The translations under genes and the position numbers were made by a program. From the NCBI GenBank assembly GCA_023259875.1, contig JALRFL010000158.1, positions 1 to 8,830 of the forward strand: 8,830 bases of DNA, given 5' to 3'. The notes below the pieces were generated by a model. The model was given only the letters and a program-made list of their open reading frames with translations. It ran no database searches and had not been told where the DNA came from. The stretch is from Alphaproteobacteria bacterium. GTDB lineage: Bacteria > Pseudomonadota > Alphaproteobacteria > Puniceispirillales > UBA1172. Of the stretch, positions 1 through 6,869 are shown in pieces; within the stretch, counting starts at the first letter, position 1; every line of letters begins with the position of its first letter.

Positions 1-249
1 GATCTCCACAGGTGATGCTACGCGCCTTAGGGCCGGGGTTTTGGGGGAATGGGTGTCAGGCTGAATATCAAATCTTGGGCGCTTGTCTATGGTTTCCCCA
101 TAAGGGGCGGCATGAGCACAAGAATCTTCAACCCATTGATCAAGGATTGAGGTTAAGCGGCTAAGCTGATCCTTGGTGATTGCCTCAGGCAACATTACAT
201 AACCATCACGATGAAAATCATCAATCAAGGTTGCATCAACTGGCATCAT
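1..249 (-). CDS. Phytanoyl-CoA dioxygenase (PhyH) family protein, N-terminal fragment
   Basis: The minus-strand frame reads 83 codons from an ATG at 249 to the window edge, so the C-terminal part is missing. The opening residues contain FHRDGYVMLPEAIT at about 12-25, the typical start of PhyH-family Fe(II)/2-oxoglutarate dioxygenases, followed by a helical stretch (KDQLSRLTSILDQW) and a proline-rich turn near 68-80. An AAAGGA ribosome binding site lies about 9 bases before the start, and a second ATG follows at once, so either could be used. The iron-binding HxD...H motif would lie beyond the edge and cannot be checked. PhyH proteins hydroxylate varied substrates (fatty acyl-CoA, ectoine, small metabolites), so no substrate is assigned. 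It is divergent from the desaturase gene. The family call rests on the N-terminal motif alone. Confidence 0.68.
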   Translation of the reverse strand, partial: MMPVDATLIDDFHRDGYVMLPEAITKDQLSRLTSILDQWVEDSCAHAAPYGETIDKRPRFDIQPDTHSPKTPALRRVASPVEI

Positions 250-381
250 GATATCGTTTCCTTTATGGCTTTTGGCTTTTCCTTACGCGTTGCATATCCG
301 CGGTTATCTTGTCGCAAACCTCGCCCTTAGTAAATCAAGAAAATAAAGGCCATGGCCGCCATTGGTTGCGGTTGTTATGGC

Positions 382-424
382 GCTTCATCCATAGGCTTCA
401 TCGATGGGCTTCATCCATAGGCTT
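382..424. repeat. Three-copy 13-bp tandem repeat in intergenic region
   Basis: The units GCTTCATCCATAG, GCTTCATCGATGG and GCTTCATCCATAG start at 382, 395 and 408, and a fourth partial unit (GCTT) follows at 421. The outer copies are identical; the middle one differs at two positions, which create a CATCGATG palindrome. The array lies about 140 bp upstream of the desaturase start. It could bind a regulator, or be a slippage-prone microsatellite-like tract with no function. Confidence 0.75.
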
Positions 425-533
425 AAGGGCTTCCCCCCTGCCCTTCATTCCGATGGATGTTCAGGCGAATTCTTGCTCTGAAAAAGGGATGAAAATTTGC
501 CTCGACAACAATTGAATTTAAGGATAACCAAAA

Positions 534-557
534 ATGAGGGTTGAATTTCGGAGCTAG
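534..557 (+). CDS. Possible seven-codon leader ORF upstream of desaturase
   Basis: An ATG at 534 opens a seven-codon frame (MRVEFRS) ending in TAG at 555-557, six bases before the desaturase ATG. It has a better ribosome binding site (AAGGA at 520-524, 9-base spacing) than the desaturase itself. The peptide resembles the desaturase N-terminus (MRLEWPT), which may mean a decayed duplicate of the start region, a translationally coupled leader, or chance. There is no run of one amino acid that would suggest classical attenuation. Confidence 0.25.
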   Translation: MRVEFRS

Positions 558-563
558 TAATTT

Positions 564-1448
564 ATGCGCTTAGAGTGGCCGACCATTACTGTCATCATTC
601 TTTGTTATGCGCTATGGCTGATTGTTGGGTTTTGGCTTTACCCTATATCGCCTCTTTTAACACTTTGCATTATGGTGATATTATCGGCGTTGCATTCCTC
701 CCTCACCCATGAGGCGATTCACGGCCACCCCACCAAGAACCGCCTTATCAACGAAGCCTTAGTCTGTTTTCCTTTATCGTTGATTTATCCCTATCGGCGT
801 TATCGGCAAACCCATCTTTTGCATCATCGCAATACCTTTATTACAGACCCCTTTGAAGACCCTGAAAGCTATTATCTTGCCTGGTGGCAGTTCAAGCCTA
901 TGCCATATCCTGTCAAACAGCTTCTTCGGGTGAATAACAGTATGGCTGGCCGTTTGATTTTTGGCCCGATTTTATCCGCATTGGCGTTTATCACTAGCGA
1001 TATTAGAAAGATGTCTAAGCCGTCATCCGCAATTTGGTTAGGCTGGCTTTTGCATTTGCCCCCTTGCGCCATAGTTTTATATTGTCTTTATCTGATGGGG
1101 ATTCCGTTTTGGGTGTATTTGCTTGGGGTATGTTGGCCTGCCCTTTCGCTAATGTCATTGCGAAGTTTTGCCGAACATCGTTGGCACGAAACCCCAGAAG
1201 GGCGGACGATTATTGTTGAACACAGCCCCCTTTCATGGCTTTTTCTTAACAACAATTTGCATGTGGTACACCACTGTCACCCGATGGAACCATGGTATAA
1301 ATTGCCAGCATTGTATAAAAAGGATCGTGAAAAATGGCAGAAAAGAAATGACGGCTATGTCTATAAAAACTATTTTGAATTATGGAAGGCCTATGGCTTT
1401 AAGCCAAAAGAACCTGTGGTCCACCCAATGTTAGATAACAGCACTTAA
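564..1448 (+). CDS. Membrane fatty acid desaturase family protein
   Basis: This 294-residue protein is an integral-membrane di-iron desaturase/hydroxylase. The histidine boxes are visible: HEAIH at 49-53 (extended to H55), HLLHH at 84-88 and HVVHH at 233-237, plus AEHRWHE at 204-209, which may add a ligand. Hydrophobic segments lie at about 8-26, 30-46, 132-145, 155-178 and 181-199, with the histidine boxes expected on the cytoplasmic face. Such enzymes use O2 and an electron donor to desaturate or hydroxylate acyl chains or carotenoid-like substrates; the exact substrate cannot be read from the motifs. The start is the ATG at 564, with a CGGAG ribosome binding site at 549-553. The next gene begins 4 bp after the stop, so the two are probably co-transcribed. 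Length is typical of short bacterial desaturases. Confidence 0.88.
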   Translation: MRLEWPTITVIILCYALWLIVGFWLYPISPLLTLCIMVILSALHSSLTHEAIHGHPTKNRLINEALVCFPLSLIYPYRRYRQTHLLHHRNTFITDPFEDPESYYLAWWQFKPMPYPVKQLLRVNNSMAGRLIFGPILSALAFITSDIRKMSKPSSAIWLGWLLHLPPCAIVLYCLYLMGIPFWVYLLGVCWPALSLMSLRSFAEHRWHETPEGRTIIVEHSPLSWLFLNNNLHVVHHCHPMEPWYKLPALYKKDREKWQKRNDGYVYKNYFELWKAYGFKPKEPVVHPMLDNST

Positions 1449-1452
1449 CATC

Positions 1453-2178
1453 ATGCACGCAAGCCTTCCCATGTATGACTGGCCAGAAATCAAGAATGCC
1501 AATCACCATTTTTGGGAACAATTACGCACATTTGCCCTAGCCATTCATCCTGATCTTCCCCTGCCAGACCAGCTAAAAGAAACCTCTGGGCTTAACATCC
1601 TTTCACATTGGCAAGATGCCGATTTGGTGTTTTCCCAGAGCTGTTGGGGGGTGTTGGCATTAGGCTTAGCCAATGAGGTAGAGATTTTGGCACAGCCAGA
1701 TTATAGCGACTTCCAAGGGGGGCGCGGCCCATATTACCGCTCAGCTATTATTGCGTGCCAAGGTGAGCGTGCTGATCCCCCAAAAACACCATCTGCCAGT
1801 GACTTTGCCGGGTTGTTTGACGGTAAGCGCTTTGCCTATAATGACAGGGATTCCCTTTCGGGGTTCATTGCCCTTGCCGAAGATTTAAGCGACCAGCAGA
1901 TCCCATTATCACAAAACACTCTAGAAACCGGAAGCCACCGCGCCTCGGTTAAGGCTGTGATACATGGTGAGGCGGATGTGGCGGCGATTGATTGCCGGTC
2001 ATGGGCTTTAGCACGAGCCTATGAAGACAAAACGGATAAATTAGTCGTGCTTGGATGGACAAAAGAACGCATGGGCCTGCCTTATATCACCAGCAAAACC
2101 ACAAATAGCGAAATCAAATCTGCCCTAAGGTCTGCCCTGTTAGCCTTGGGGTGTTACCCCTCGGCAGTGGCGGATTAG
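1453..2178 (+). CDS. Stand-alone PhnD/SsuA/transferrin-type substrate-binding-fold protein, no signal peptide
   Basis: This 241-residue protein resembles the PhnD-like periplasmic binding family. Recognisable blocks are LPMYDWPE at 5-12, a cysteine-tryptophan pair in FSQSCWGVL at 60-68, YNDRDSLSG at 129-137, GSHRASVKAVIHGEADVAAID at about 160-180, and GLPYIT at 208-213. The GSH...S...G.AD.AAID and GLPY(I/V)T patterns are typical of this fold. No signal peptide or lipobox is present: the N-terminus runs directly into the domain, so the protein is predicted to be cytoplasmic unless the true start lies elsewhere. No ABC permease or ATPase is adjacent. A second ATG (residue 7, at 1471) is possible. 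It has no clear ribosome binding site and starts 4 bp after the desaturase stop, which suggests translational coupling. The ligand is unknown; phosphonate transport should not be assumed. Confidence 0.75.
   Translation: MHASLPMYDWPEIKNANHHFWEQLRTFALAIHPDLPLPDQLKETSGLNILSHWQDADLVFSQSCWGVLALGLANEVEILAQPDYSDFQGGRGPYYRSAIIACQGERADPPKTPSASDFAGLFDGKRFAYNDRDSLSGFIALAEDLSDQQIPLSQNTLETGSHRASVKAVIHGEADVAAIDCRSWALARAYEDKTDKLVVLGWTKERMGLPYITSKTTNSEIKSALRSALLALGCYPSAVAD
2148..2160 (+). other. Small GC-rich hairpin near the 3' end of the PhnD-like gene
   Basis: GGGGT (2148-2152) and ACCCC (2156-2160) form a perfect 5-bp stem with a GTT loop, inside the last codons of the PhnD-like gene. No U-tract follows, so it is not an intrinsic terminator by itself. 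The convergent genes on either side are separated by only 21 bp, and no better terminator was seen there. Confidence 0.3.
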
Positions 2179-2199
2179 CTATCCCCTAACGATGCAGGG

Positions 2200-3141
2200 T
2201 TATGATCCTGACGCTTTATCCAGAGCCTTTAGCACAGCGATAAGTTTACAGTCACGCTCTTGAGCGAGGTTGGCAAAATCCCTGCCCTTTTCTTCGGCTT
2301 TCAGTCCTTCAACAAGCGTTTTGATGGTCTCGGGGTTAAGTTGAACCGAACCAAGACTGTCCCACCATCTGTGAAAACTGTCGCCATAGCGCGCGCAAAA
2401 CTCACCTATGCCGCCGCCGCCACTGCCAAGACCAAAGAGCATATGCGGCCCCATCACCGACCAGCGAAGCCCCGGCCCTGCGGTCATGGCTTTGTCGATA
2501 TCCTCAACTGAGGCCACACCCTCTGCGGCAAGAGATATGGCCTCACGCCAGACCGCCGCCTGCAAACGATTAGCGACATGGGCTGGCACCTCTTTATGCA
2601 CGCGAATAGTCACTTTGCCGCAAGTTTCATAAAACTCTTTGGCAAGGGTGATTGCCGCCTCATCGGTTAAATCATTGCCTAGCAATTCAACCAGAGGGAT
2701 GAGATGAGGGGGGTTGAAAGGATGCCCCAGCAAAAAGCGCGAAGGGTCGCGAAATCCCTTTTGCAAATCCTTAATCAGCAACCCTGAGGTACTTGTTGCC
2801 AGCACCGCGTTTGGCGCGAGGCCTGCCTCAATGCGCGAATACAATTCCGTTTTGATGGGCAGTTTTTCAGGCACATTTTCTTGCACAAATTGTACCCCTT
2901 TAACCGCTTCTTCAGGGGTGTCAAAAAACCTTAACCGCTTGGGATCAAAATCTGCGGATACTTGTCCTAATTCTTGCAACTGTGTCCAGGCGGTTTGGAT
3001 ATAGGATCGGGTGTTCTGTTCAGCATCGGCCGCTGGATCATAGGCATTGACCCGATATCCTTTTGCCAGAAAGAGGCTAGCCCAACTAGCACCAATTACC
3101 CCTGTTCCCAGAACAGCAACATGATCAAAAGCGAGAGTCAT
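2200..3141 (-). CDS. L-carnitine dehydrogenase-like 3-hydroxyacyl dehydrogenase
   Basis: This 313-residue protein is a 3-hydroxyacyl-CoA dehydrogenase-superfamily enzyme close to L-carnitine dehydrogenase (L-carnitine + NAD+ to 3-dehydrocarnitine). The N-terminal Rossmann motif GTGVIG is at 12-17, with aspartate 35 after the second strand indicating NAD(H) preference. The catalytic region reads GHPFNPPH at 139-146 (His140), followed by Glu152 in PLVELLG. The C-terminal helical domain holds VPAHVANRLQAAVWRE at 185-200 and GPGLRWSVMGPH at 222-233, the latter characteristic of carnitine/hydroxyacid members rather than FadB. It has no fused thioesterase domain, unlike the longer (about 490-residue) rhizobial forms. 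An AGGAA ribosome binding site precedes the ATG. It is the last gene of the five-gene operon, 37 bp after the SDR stop. The carnitine substrate is inferred from family and neighbours; another beta-hydroxy acid is possible. Confidence 0.8.
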   Translation of the reverse strand: MTLAFDHVAVLGTGVIGASWASLFLAKGYRVNAYDPAADAEQNTRSYIQTAWTQLQELGQVSADFDPKRLRFFDTPEEAVKGVQFVQENVPEKLPIKTELYSRIEAGLAPNAVLATSTSGLLIKDLQKGFRDPSRFLLGHPFNPPHLIPLVELLGNDLTDEAAITLAKEFYETCGKVTIRVHKEVPAHVANRLQAAVWREAISLAAEGVASVEDIDKAMTAGPGLRWSVMGPHMLFGLGSGGGGIGEFCARYGDSFHRWWDSLGSVQLNPETIKTLVEGLKAEEKGRDFANLAQERDCKLIAVLKALDKASGS

Positions 3142-3178
3142 CTGATTTCCTATTATGAGTCTGATAAACCGAAAGCAA

Positions 3179-3946
3179 CTAATACAATTCCGGACGGATA
3201 GGCGAGGCGGCGGTTAAGCCGCCATCAACAGTTAAGGTTTGGCCAGTCATAAAAGCGGCCTCATCTGAAGCAAGAAAAACCATGGCCTTGGCAATGTCAT
3301 CAGGCTGACCAAAACGGCCAACCGCGTGCCGCGACCGGGCATCGTGTTCTGCTTTTACCGGGTCTTTTGCCAAAGCAAAGGCGGCATCCGCCATGCCCGT
3401 CATAATCCACCCCGGACAGATCGCATTGCATCTGATGCCATCGGCCCCATGATCAACCGCAATAGAGCGTGTCAGCCCATGAACAAAGGCCTTTGACGCA
3501 TTATAAAGTGCCATGGACGGGTCTGAAAAATGGCCGCTAATCGAACCAATATTGATAATACTGCCACCACCAGACGCGATCATCACAGGGATGAAATGCC
3601 GACACAGCTGAAACACCGCTTTGGCATTCACCCCCATCACCATATCCCAATCCTCATCACTGCTTTCAGCAACAGTTTTTTCAACCTGTACGCCAGCGTT
3701 ATTGACCAGAATATCGAGTTTTCCGCCAAAGCGATCCATGGCTTCTCTTAGCCGAGAAACACCCTCTTCTTTGGCGACATCCGCCGAAACCCAAATCACG
3801 CCTTTGGGCAAATCCTGAGGCGGGCTAGCATCTCTGCCACAGGTCATGACTTTGACGCCAAGTCCTGAAAGGCTTGCCACCATCGCCGCCCCAATGCCGC
3901 GGCTTCCGCCTGTCACAAGAGCGGTTTTATTGCTCCAATTTGTCAT
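3179..3946 (-). CDS. SDR-family oxidoreductase (second SDR of the operon)
   Basis: This 255-residue protein is a classical short-chain dehydrogenase/reductase. The cofactor loop TGGSRGIG is at 12-19, NNAG at 82-85, the structural asparagine at 107, and the catalytic Ser135, Tyr148 and Lys152 (YNASK). Gly37-Arg38 after the second beta strand is more typical of NADP(H)-preferring enzymes, in contrast to the other SDR in this operon. It ends in VDGGLTAASPIRPELY, after the conserved TGQTLTVDGG. Its partner at 4973-5731 is clearly paralogous (shared SGGGSIIN, NAICPG and VH-LTR blocks). An AAGGGG ribosome binding site lies 10 bases before the ATG. It sits between the BKACE and carnitine dehydrogenase-like genes, so it may oxidise or reduce a hydroxy/keto acid in the same pathway, for example the opposite enantiomer or acetoacetate. 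The substrate is not determinable from sequence. Confidence 0.85.
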   Translation of the reverse strand: MTNWSNKTALVTGGSRGIGAAMVASLSGLGVKVMTCGRDASPPQDLPKGVIWVSADVAKEEGVSRLREAMDRFGGKLDILVNNAGVQVEKTVAESSDEDWDMVMGVNAKAVFQLCRHFIPVMIASGGGSIINIGSISGHFSDPSMALYNASKAFVHGLTRSIAVDHGADGIRCNAICPGWIMTGMADAAFALAKDPVKAEHDARSRHAVGRFGQPDDIAKAMVFLASDEAAFMTGQTLTVDGGLTAASPIRPELY

Positions 3947-3997
3947 GATGATTGAGCCCCTTTTAAGGTGGAAGGCGTTAATCAGCCTCCTTTGTGA

Positions 3998-4927
3998 TTA
4001 GAAATTTGTCTGGTCGCCGCCTTTGAGGCCGAGCCTTTGCCTTGCTTCTTGGGGCGTTGCGACCTCAATGGATAAATCCTCAATGATGCGTCTGATTTTA
4101 GCCACTTGATCCGCGTTACTTTTCGCCAATTCGCCTTTACCAAGATAAAGCGAGTCTTCCAGTCCCACCCGAACATTGCCGCCTAGCATAGCGGCGGAGG
4201 TACAAAAAGACATCTGATGGCGTCCAGCCGCCAAAACCGACCATTCATAATCATCACCAAACAGACGATCAGCGACTTTCTGCATATGCATCAGGTTTTC
4301 TAAATCCGCGCCTGCACCGCCAAGAATGCCAAAAATCATCTGAATAAAGAAAGGCGGTTTAATCAACCCACGGTCAAGAAAATGAGCCACATTGTAAAGA
4401 TGGCCTAAATCATAGCACTCCATTTCAAATCTTGTTCCGTGTTCTTCGCCCAACTCTTTTAAGACGCGTTCAATATCGCCAAAAGTGTTGCGAAAAATGA
4501 AATCTTTGGTCATTTCCAAAAACTCTTTTTCCCATGGGAATTTCCATTCTGAAAACTTTTCTGCGGCTGGGAAAATGCCAAAATTCATTGATCCCATATT
4601 CAGCGAAGCCATTTCCGGACTTGCCGCCTTGGCAGCGGCCAGACGCTGGTCTAGCGTCATGCCCAATCCTCCCCCTGTTGAGATATTCACAACCGCGTCA
4701 CAACGCTGTTTGATAATCGGCAGAAAACGCATGAAATGATCAGGTTCATGAACCGGTTTTCCGGTTTCTGGGTCACGCGCGTGTAAATGGATAATCGATG
4801 CCCCTGCTTGTGATGCCGCCACCGCCTCATCCGCGATCTGTTGCGGTGTGATGGGTAAATGCGGCGACATGGTGGGGGTATGAATGCCCCCTGTTACCGC
4901 GCAGGTGATGATTGCTTTTTTGGCCAT
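3998..4927 (-). CDS. BKACE-family beta-keto acid cleavage enzyme (dehydrocarnitine cleavage candidate)
   Basis: This 309-residue protein belongs to the BKACE (formerly DUF849) family, whose members condense a beta-keto acid with acetyl-CoA and cleave it to acetoacetate and a new acyl-CoA. Motifs include ITCAVTGG near the N-terminus, the Zn-binding HLHARDP (His47, His49), NISTGGG at about 81-87, and VRVGLEDSLY, holding Arg253, the third Zn ligand Glu257 and Asp258. These match the residues described for 3-keto-5-aminohexanoate cleavage enzyme. A block with NMGSMNFG and FPWEKEFLE marks a particular subgroup. The start is set at 4927, because AAAGGA (4940-4935) lies 7 bases before this ATG but only 1 base before the upstream ATG at 4933. 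Next to a carnitine dehydrogenase-like gene, 3-dehydrocarnitine cleavage (CdhC role, giving betainyl-CoA) is the leading guess, but BKACE substrates vary widely. Confidence 0.85.
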   Translation of the reverse strand: MAKKAIITCAVTGGIHTPTMSPHLPITPQQIADEAVAASQAGASIIHLHARDPETGKPVHEPDHFMRFLPIIKQRCDAVVNISTGGGLGMTLDQRLAAAKAASPEMASLNMGSMNFGIFPAAEKFSEWKFPWEKEFLEMTKDFIFRNTFGDIERVLKELGEEHGTRFEMECYDLGHLYNVAHFLDRGLIKPPFFIQMIFGILGGAGADLENLMHMQKVADRLFGDDYEWSVLAAGRHQMSFCTSAAMLGGNVRVGLEDSLYLGKGELAKSNADQVAKIRRIIEDLSIEVATPQEARQRLGLKGGDQTNF

Positions 4928-4934
4928 GATCATA

Positions 4935-4940
4935 TCCTTT
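4935..4940 (-). promoter_or_regulatory. Ribosome binding site that fixes the BKACE start
   Basis: AAAGGA on the minus strand stands 7 bases from the ATG at 4927 and only 1 base from the ATG at 4933, which argues for the downstream start. Confidence 0.7.
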
Positions 4941-4972
4941 CACAAAATCATCTGATCTGGGGGAGAGTAGCA

Positions 4973-5731
4973 TTATAACCGCATTTGTTGAACCTGCGCC
5001 GTTAAACCGCCATCAAGCACCCATAACTGACCAGAAGCGTATCTGGCCTCATCCCCTGCGAGCCAATTCACTAATCCTGCCACATCATCAGGTGTTCCGT
5101 ATCGGCGCATGGGATGCACATCACGAATGGCTTTTTCCAGCGTATTGATATCCCCATTATCCTGAAAAAAGGATTGCAGCATTGGGGTATCAATATAACC
5201 TGGGCAAATCGCATTCACGCGTATCCCCTCAGGCCCATAATCGCAAGCCATGGCCCTAGTCAAGGCATGAACCGCGCCTTTTGTGGCGCAATAGGCTGCA
5301 AGACCGGGATCAGCAATAAACCCGTCATATGATCCAAAATTAATAATGGAACCGCCGCCAGATTTTCGCATCAAAGGCAAAGCGGATTTGGATGCCAGAA
5401 AGGTACCTGTCACATTTATTGCAAAAATATGATTCCATTCTTCAAGGCTGGTATCCTCAATGGTTTTTTCAATTTCAATCCCTGCGGCGTTGACAAGGAT
5501 ATCCAGTTTTTCTGACCGTTCACGGATTTGGCCAAAGGCCATATCCACCTGCTTAGGATCCGTGACATCCATTTTCAGTACTTCAATACCGTCAAGCGCC
5601 ATGGTTGCACGATCAAGGGCATAAACCACAGCCCCTTCGCGGCGAAACCGCTCACAAATGGCTTTGCCAATTCCGCCTGTGCCACCAGTTACCGCCGCGA
5701 TGCGGCCGGATAGGGGTTTTTTATCTGTCAT
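4973..5731 (-). CDS. SDR-family oxidoreductase (first SDR of the operon)
   Basis: This 252-residue classical SDR has the cofactor loop TGGTGGIG at 15-22, Asp40 after the second strand (NAD(H) preference), NAAG at 81-84, Asn106, and the catalytic Ser134, Tyr147 and Lys151 (YCATK). The C-terminus carries SGQLWVLDGGLTAQVQQMRL. Its ATG lies inside the end of the Rieske oxygenase gene (11-bp overlap, different frame), which indicates translational coupling; an AGAGG ribosome binding site lies about 9 bases upstream within that gene. It is paralogous to the SDR at 3179-3946 but differs in predicted cofactor preference. Plausible roles are a dehydrogenase for the product released by the oxygenase, a D-hydroxy-acid dehydrogenase feeding the BKACE step, or a 3-hydroxybutyrate dehydrogenase acting on acetoacetate. 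None is proven by the sequence. Confidence 0.85.
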   Translation of the reverse strand: MTDKKPLSGRIAAVTGGTGGIGKAICERFRREGAVVYALDRATMALDGIEVLKMDVTDPKQVDMAFGQIRERSEKLDILVNAAGIEIEKTIEDTSLEEWNHIFAINVTGTFLASKSALPLMRKSGGGSIINFGSYDGFIADPGLAAYCATKGAVHALTRAMACDYGPEGIRVNAICPGYIDTPMLQSFFQDNGDINTLEKAIRDVHPMRRYGTPDDVAGLVNWLAGDEARYASGQLWVLDGGLTAQVQQMRL

Positions 5732-6863
5732 GGTTTATGGCCTCTTGGTAATGTTTTAACACTAATCCATGGAAATGATGAACCGCGTGTTCACTTAATC
5801 CGCTTCCGCTGGGATCAACCATATAGCGGCCTTGTGAGAACCCCGGGGTTTGCATTCCTCTTTGAACGCTTTCCACTAACCCGATATCTTCGGGTTGCAA
5901 CACATCATCAATAAAACTAATGGCTTCTTTTTCGCTTTCTTCCAAATCGGCGGTTTCAAAAAAGAAATCAAACTCCTCGTAAGTTTCCTCTGGCCCAATT
6001 GGTATAAACTTCCAGATCATAAAATTGCTGCGCCCGGGATAACGCATCAAGGTGGTGTTAGGCCACAAATACCACACCGCGTGATCCGTGACGGTTGCGC
6101 CATCCGTGGTATAAGCCTTGTTTTGGGTTTGCCCCGCTTTGGCCATATGGCTGGAATAAATGCCATGGGTTTTTACCTTATAAGTATCCATATCCACCAA
6201 GGTGCAAAAGTCTTTATGCGCCACAGGGCAGTGATAACATTCCAGAAAATTATCAACGACGGATTTCCAATTCGCCTTAATCGTATAGGTCAACCGATGG
6301 GCAAATTGTAACGACCCAAGGTCAGGGGCATATTGGTTAATCTCACTGGCGAGGTTTTCACTTTGAACAGCTAGTGAGGTGGCGTCTTGATCAAGATTGA
6401 CAAAGATCAGATGGCAGAAAACCTCAAGCCGAATCTCATCCAAGCAAAAATCTTGATGATCAAACTCTTGAATGAATTGCGACTGCCGCGCCTCAAGAAA
6501 GCGGCCATCCAGATCATACATCCAAGCATGATAAGGACAGATGATGCGCTTAGTGTTCCCCTGCCCTGTCAGCAATTCATGGCCGCGATGCTTACACACA
6601 TTATAAAAGGCTTTCAGGCTGCCATCGCTTTGGCGGCACACAAAAATGCTCTGCCCATGCAACTGGGTCGCCAGATAATCCCCCGGTTTTGCTAATTGCT
6701 GTTCATGGCATAGATACTGCCAAGATTTCCGAAAAATATGTGCCCGGTCAATGTCATGCCAATCTGCTTTGATATAGGCATCTTTATGAATCGATTTGGC
6801 TTTGGCGGCATCTTGATCCCAGCCTTGCCCCACCCGATTTACCTCTTGCGCTGACAGTTTCAT
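5721..6863 (-). CDS. Rieske non-heme iron oxygenase, GbcA/CntA-like alpha subunit
   Basis: This 380-residue protein is the oxygenase component of a Rieske-type monooxygenase or N-demethylase for quaternary amines. In numbering from an ATG five codons upstream-extended (385 aa), the [2Fe-2S] ligands are C95-x-H97 and C114-x2-H117 (CPYHAW). The mononuclear iron site is DNFLECYHCPVAH, with His216 and His221 plus Asp331 in QPEDIGLVE. Glu213 occupies the inter-centre bridging position, as in carnitine oxygenase CntA, rather than the aspartate of ring-hydroxylating dioxygenases. The tail VQRGMQTPGFSQGRY...SEHAVHHFH is typical of glycine-betaine/stachydrine demethylase relatives. The start is set at 6863, because GGAG (6873-6870) lies 6 bases before it; ATG 6875 and TTG 6878 have poorer sites. 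It is the first gene of the operon and overlaps the next by 11 bp. No ferredoxin reductase gene (GbcB/CntB type) is in the window. The exact amine substrate is unknown. Confidence 0.87.
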   Translation of the reverse strand: MKLSAQEVNRVGQGWDQDAAKAKSIHKDAYIKADWHDIDRAHIFRKSWQYLCHEQQLAKPGDYLATQLHGQSIFVCRQSDGSLKAFYNVCKHRGHELLTGQGNTKRIICPYHAWMYDLDGRFLEARQSQFIQEFDHQDFCLDEIRLEVFCHLIFVNLDQDATSLAVQSENLASEINQYAPDLGSLQFAHRLTYTIKANWKSVVDNFLECYHCPVAHKDFCTLVDMDTYKVKTHGIYSSHMAKAGQTQNKAYTTDGATVTDHAVWYLWPNTTLMRYPGRSNFMIWKFIPIGPEETYEEFDFFFETADLEESEKEAISFIDDVLQPEDIGLVESVQRGMQTPGFSQGRYMVDPSGSGLSEHAVHHFHGLVLKHYQEAINHDR

Positions 6864-6869
6864 GGTTTT

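Larger units (their letters stand above)
250..563. other. Divergent intergenic region
   Basis: This 314-bp gap separates the minus-strand dioxygenase from the plus-strand desaturase and should contain promoters for both. It shows a GGCTTTT direct duplication (267-280), a three-copy 13-bp repeat (382-424) and a short reading frame just before the desaturase (534-557). No convincing sigma-70 promoter pair was found by eye. A 68-codon frame opened by a TTG at 309 crosses the repeat and resembles no protein known to me, so it is not called as a gene. Confidence 0.6.

Noticed and set aside
1..4. GATC at the left edge as evidence of a restriction-cloned insert
   Set aside because: GATC occurs many times in the window, and the right edge and internal junction do not show it clearly, so nothing can be concluded.
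309..515. 68-codon plus-strand frame in the intergenic region
   Set aside because: It needs a TTG start without a ribosome binding site, is built partly from the 13-bp repeat, and shows no recognisable domain.
1453..2178. Phosphonate transport gene phnD
   Set aside because: The fold matches, but there is no signal peptide, transporter partner or phosphonate gene nearby, so the specific name is not justified.
2714..3004. 96-codon plus-strand frame
   Set aside because: Antisense to the carnitine dehydrogenase-like gene; the serine/cysteine-rich product resembles a shadow translation.
5895..6311. 138-codon plus-strand frame
   Set aside because: It lies wholly antisense to the Rieske oxygenase gene, whose catalytic motifs are intact in the other strand; no domain is recognisable.
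6387..6695. 102-codon plus-strand frame
   Set aside because: Antisense to the Rieske cluster-binding domain, with no independent support.
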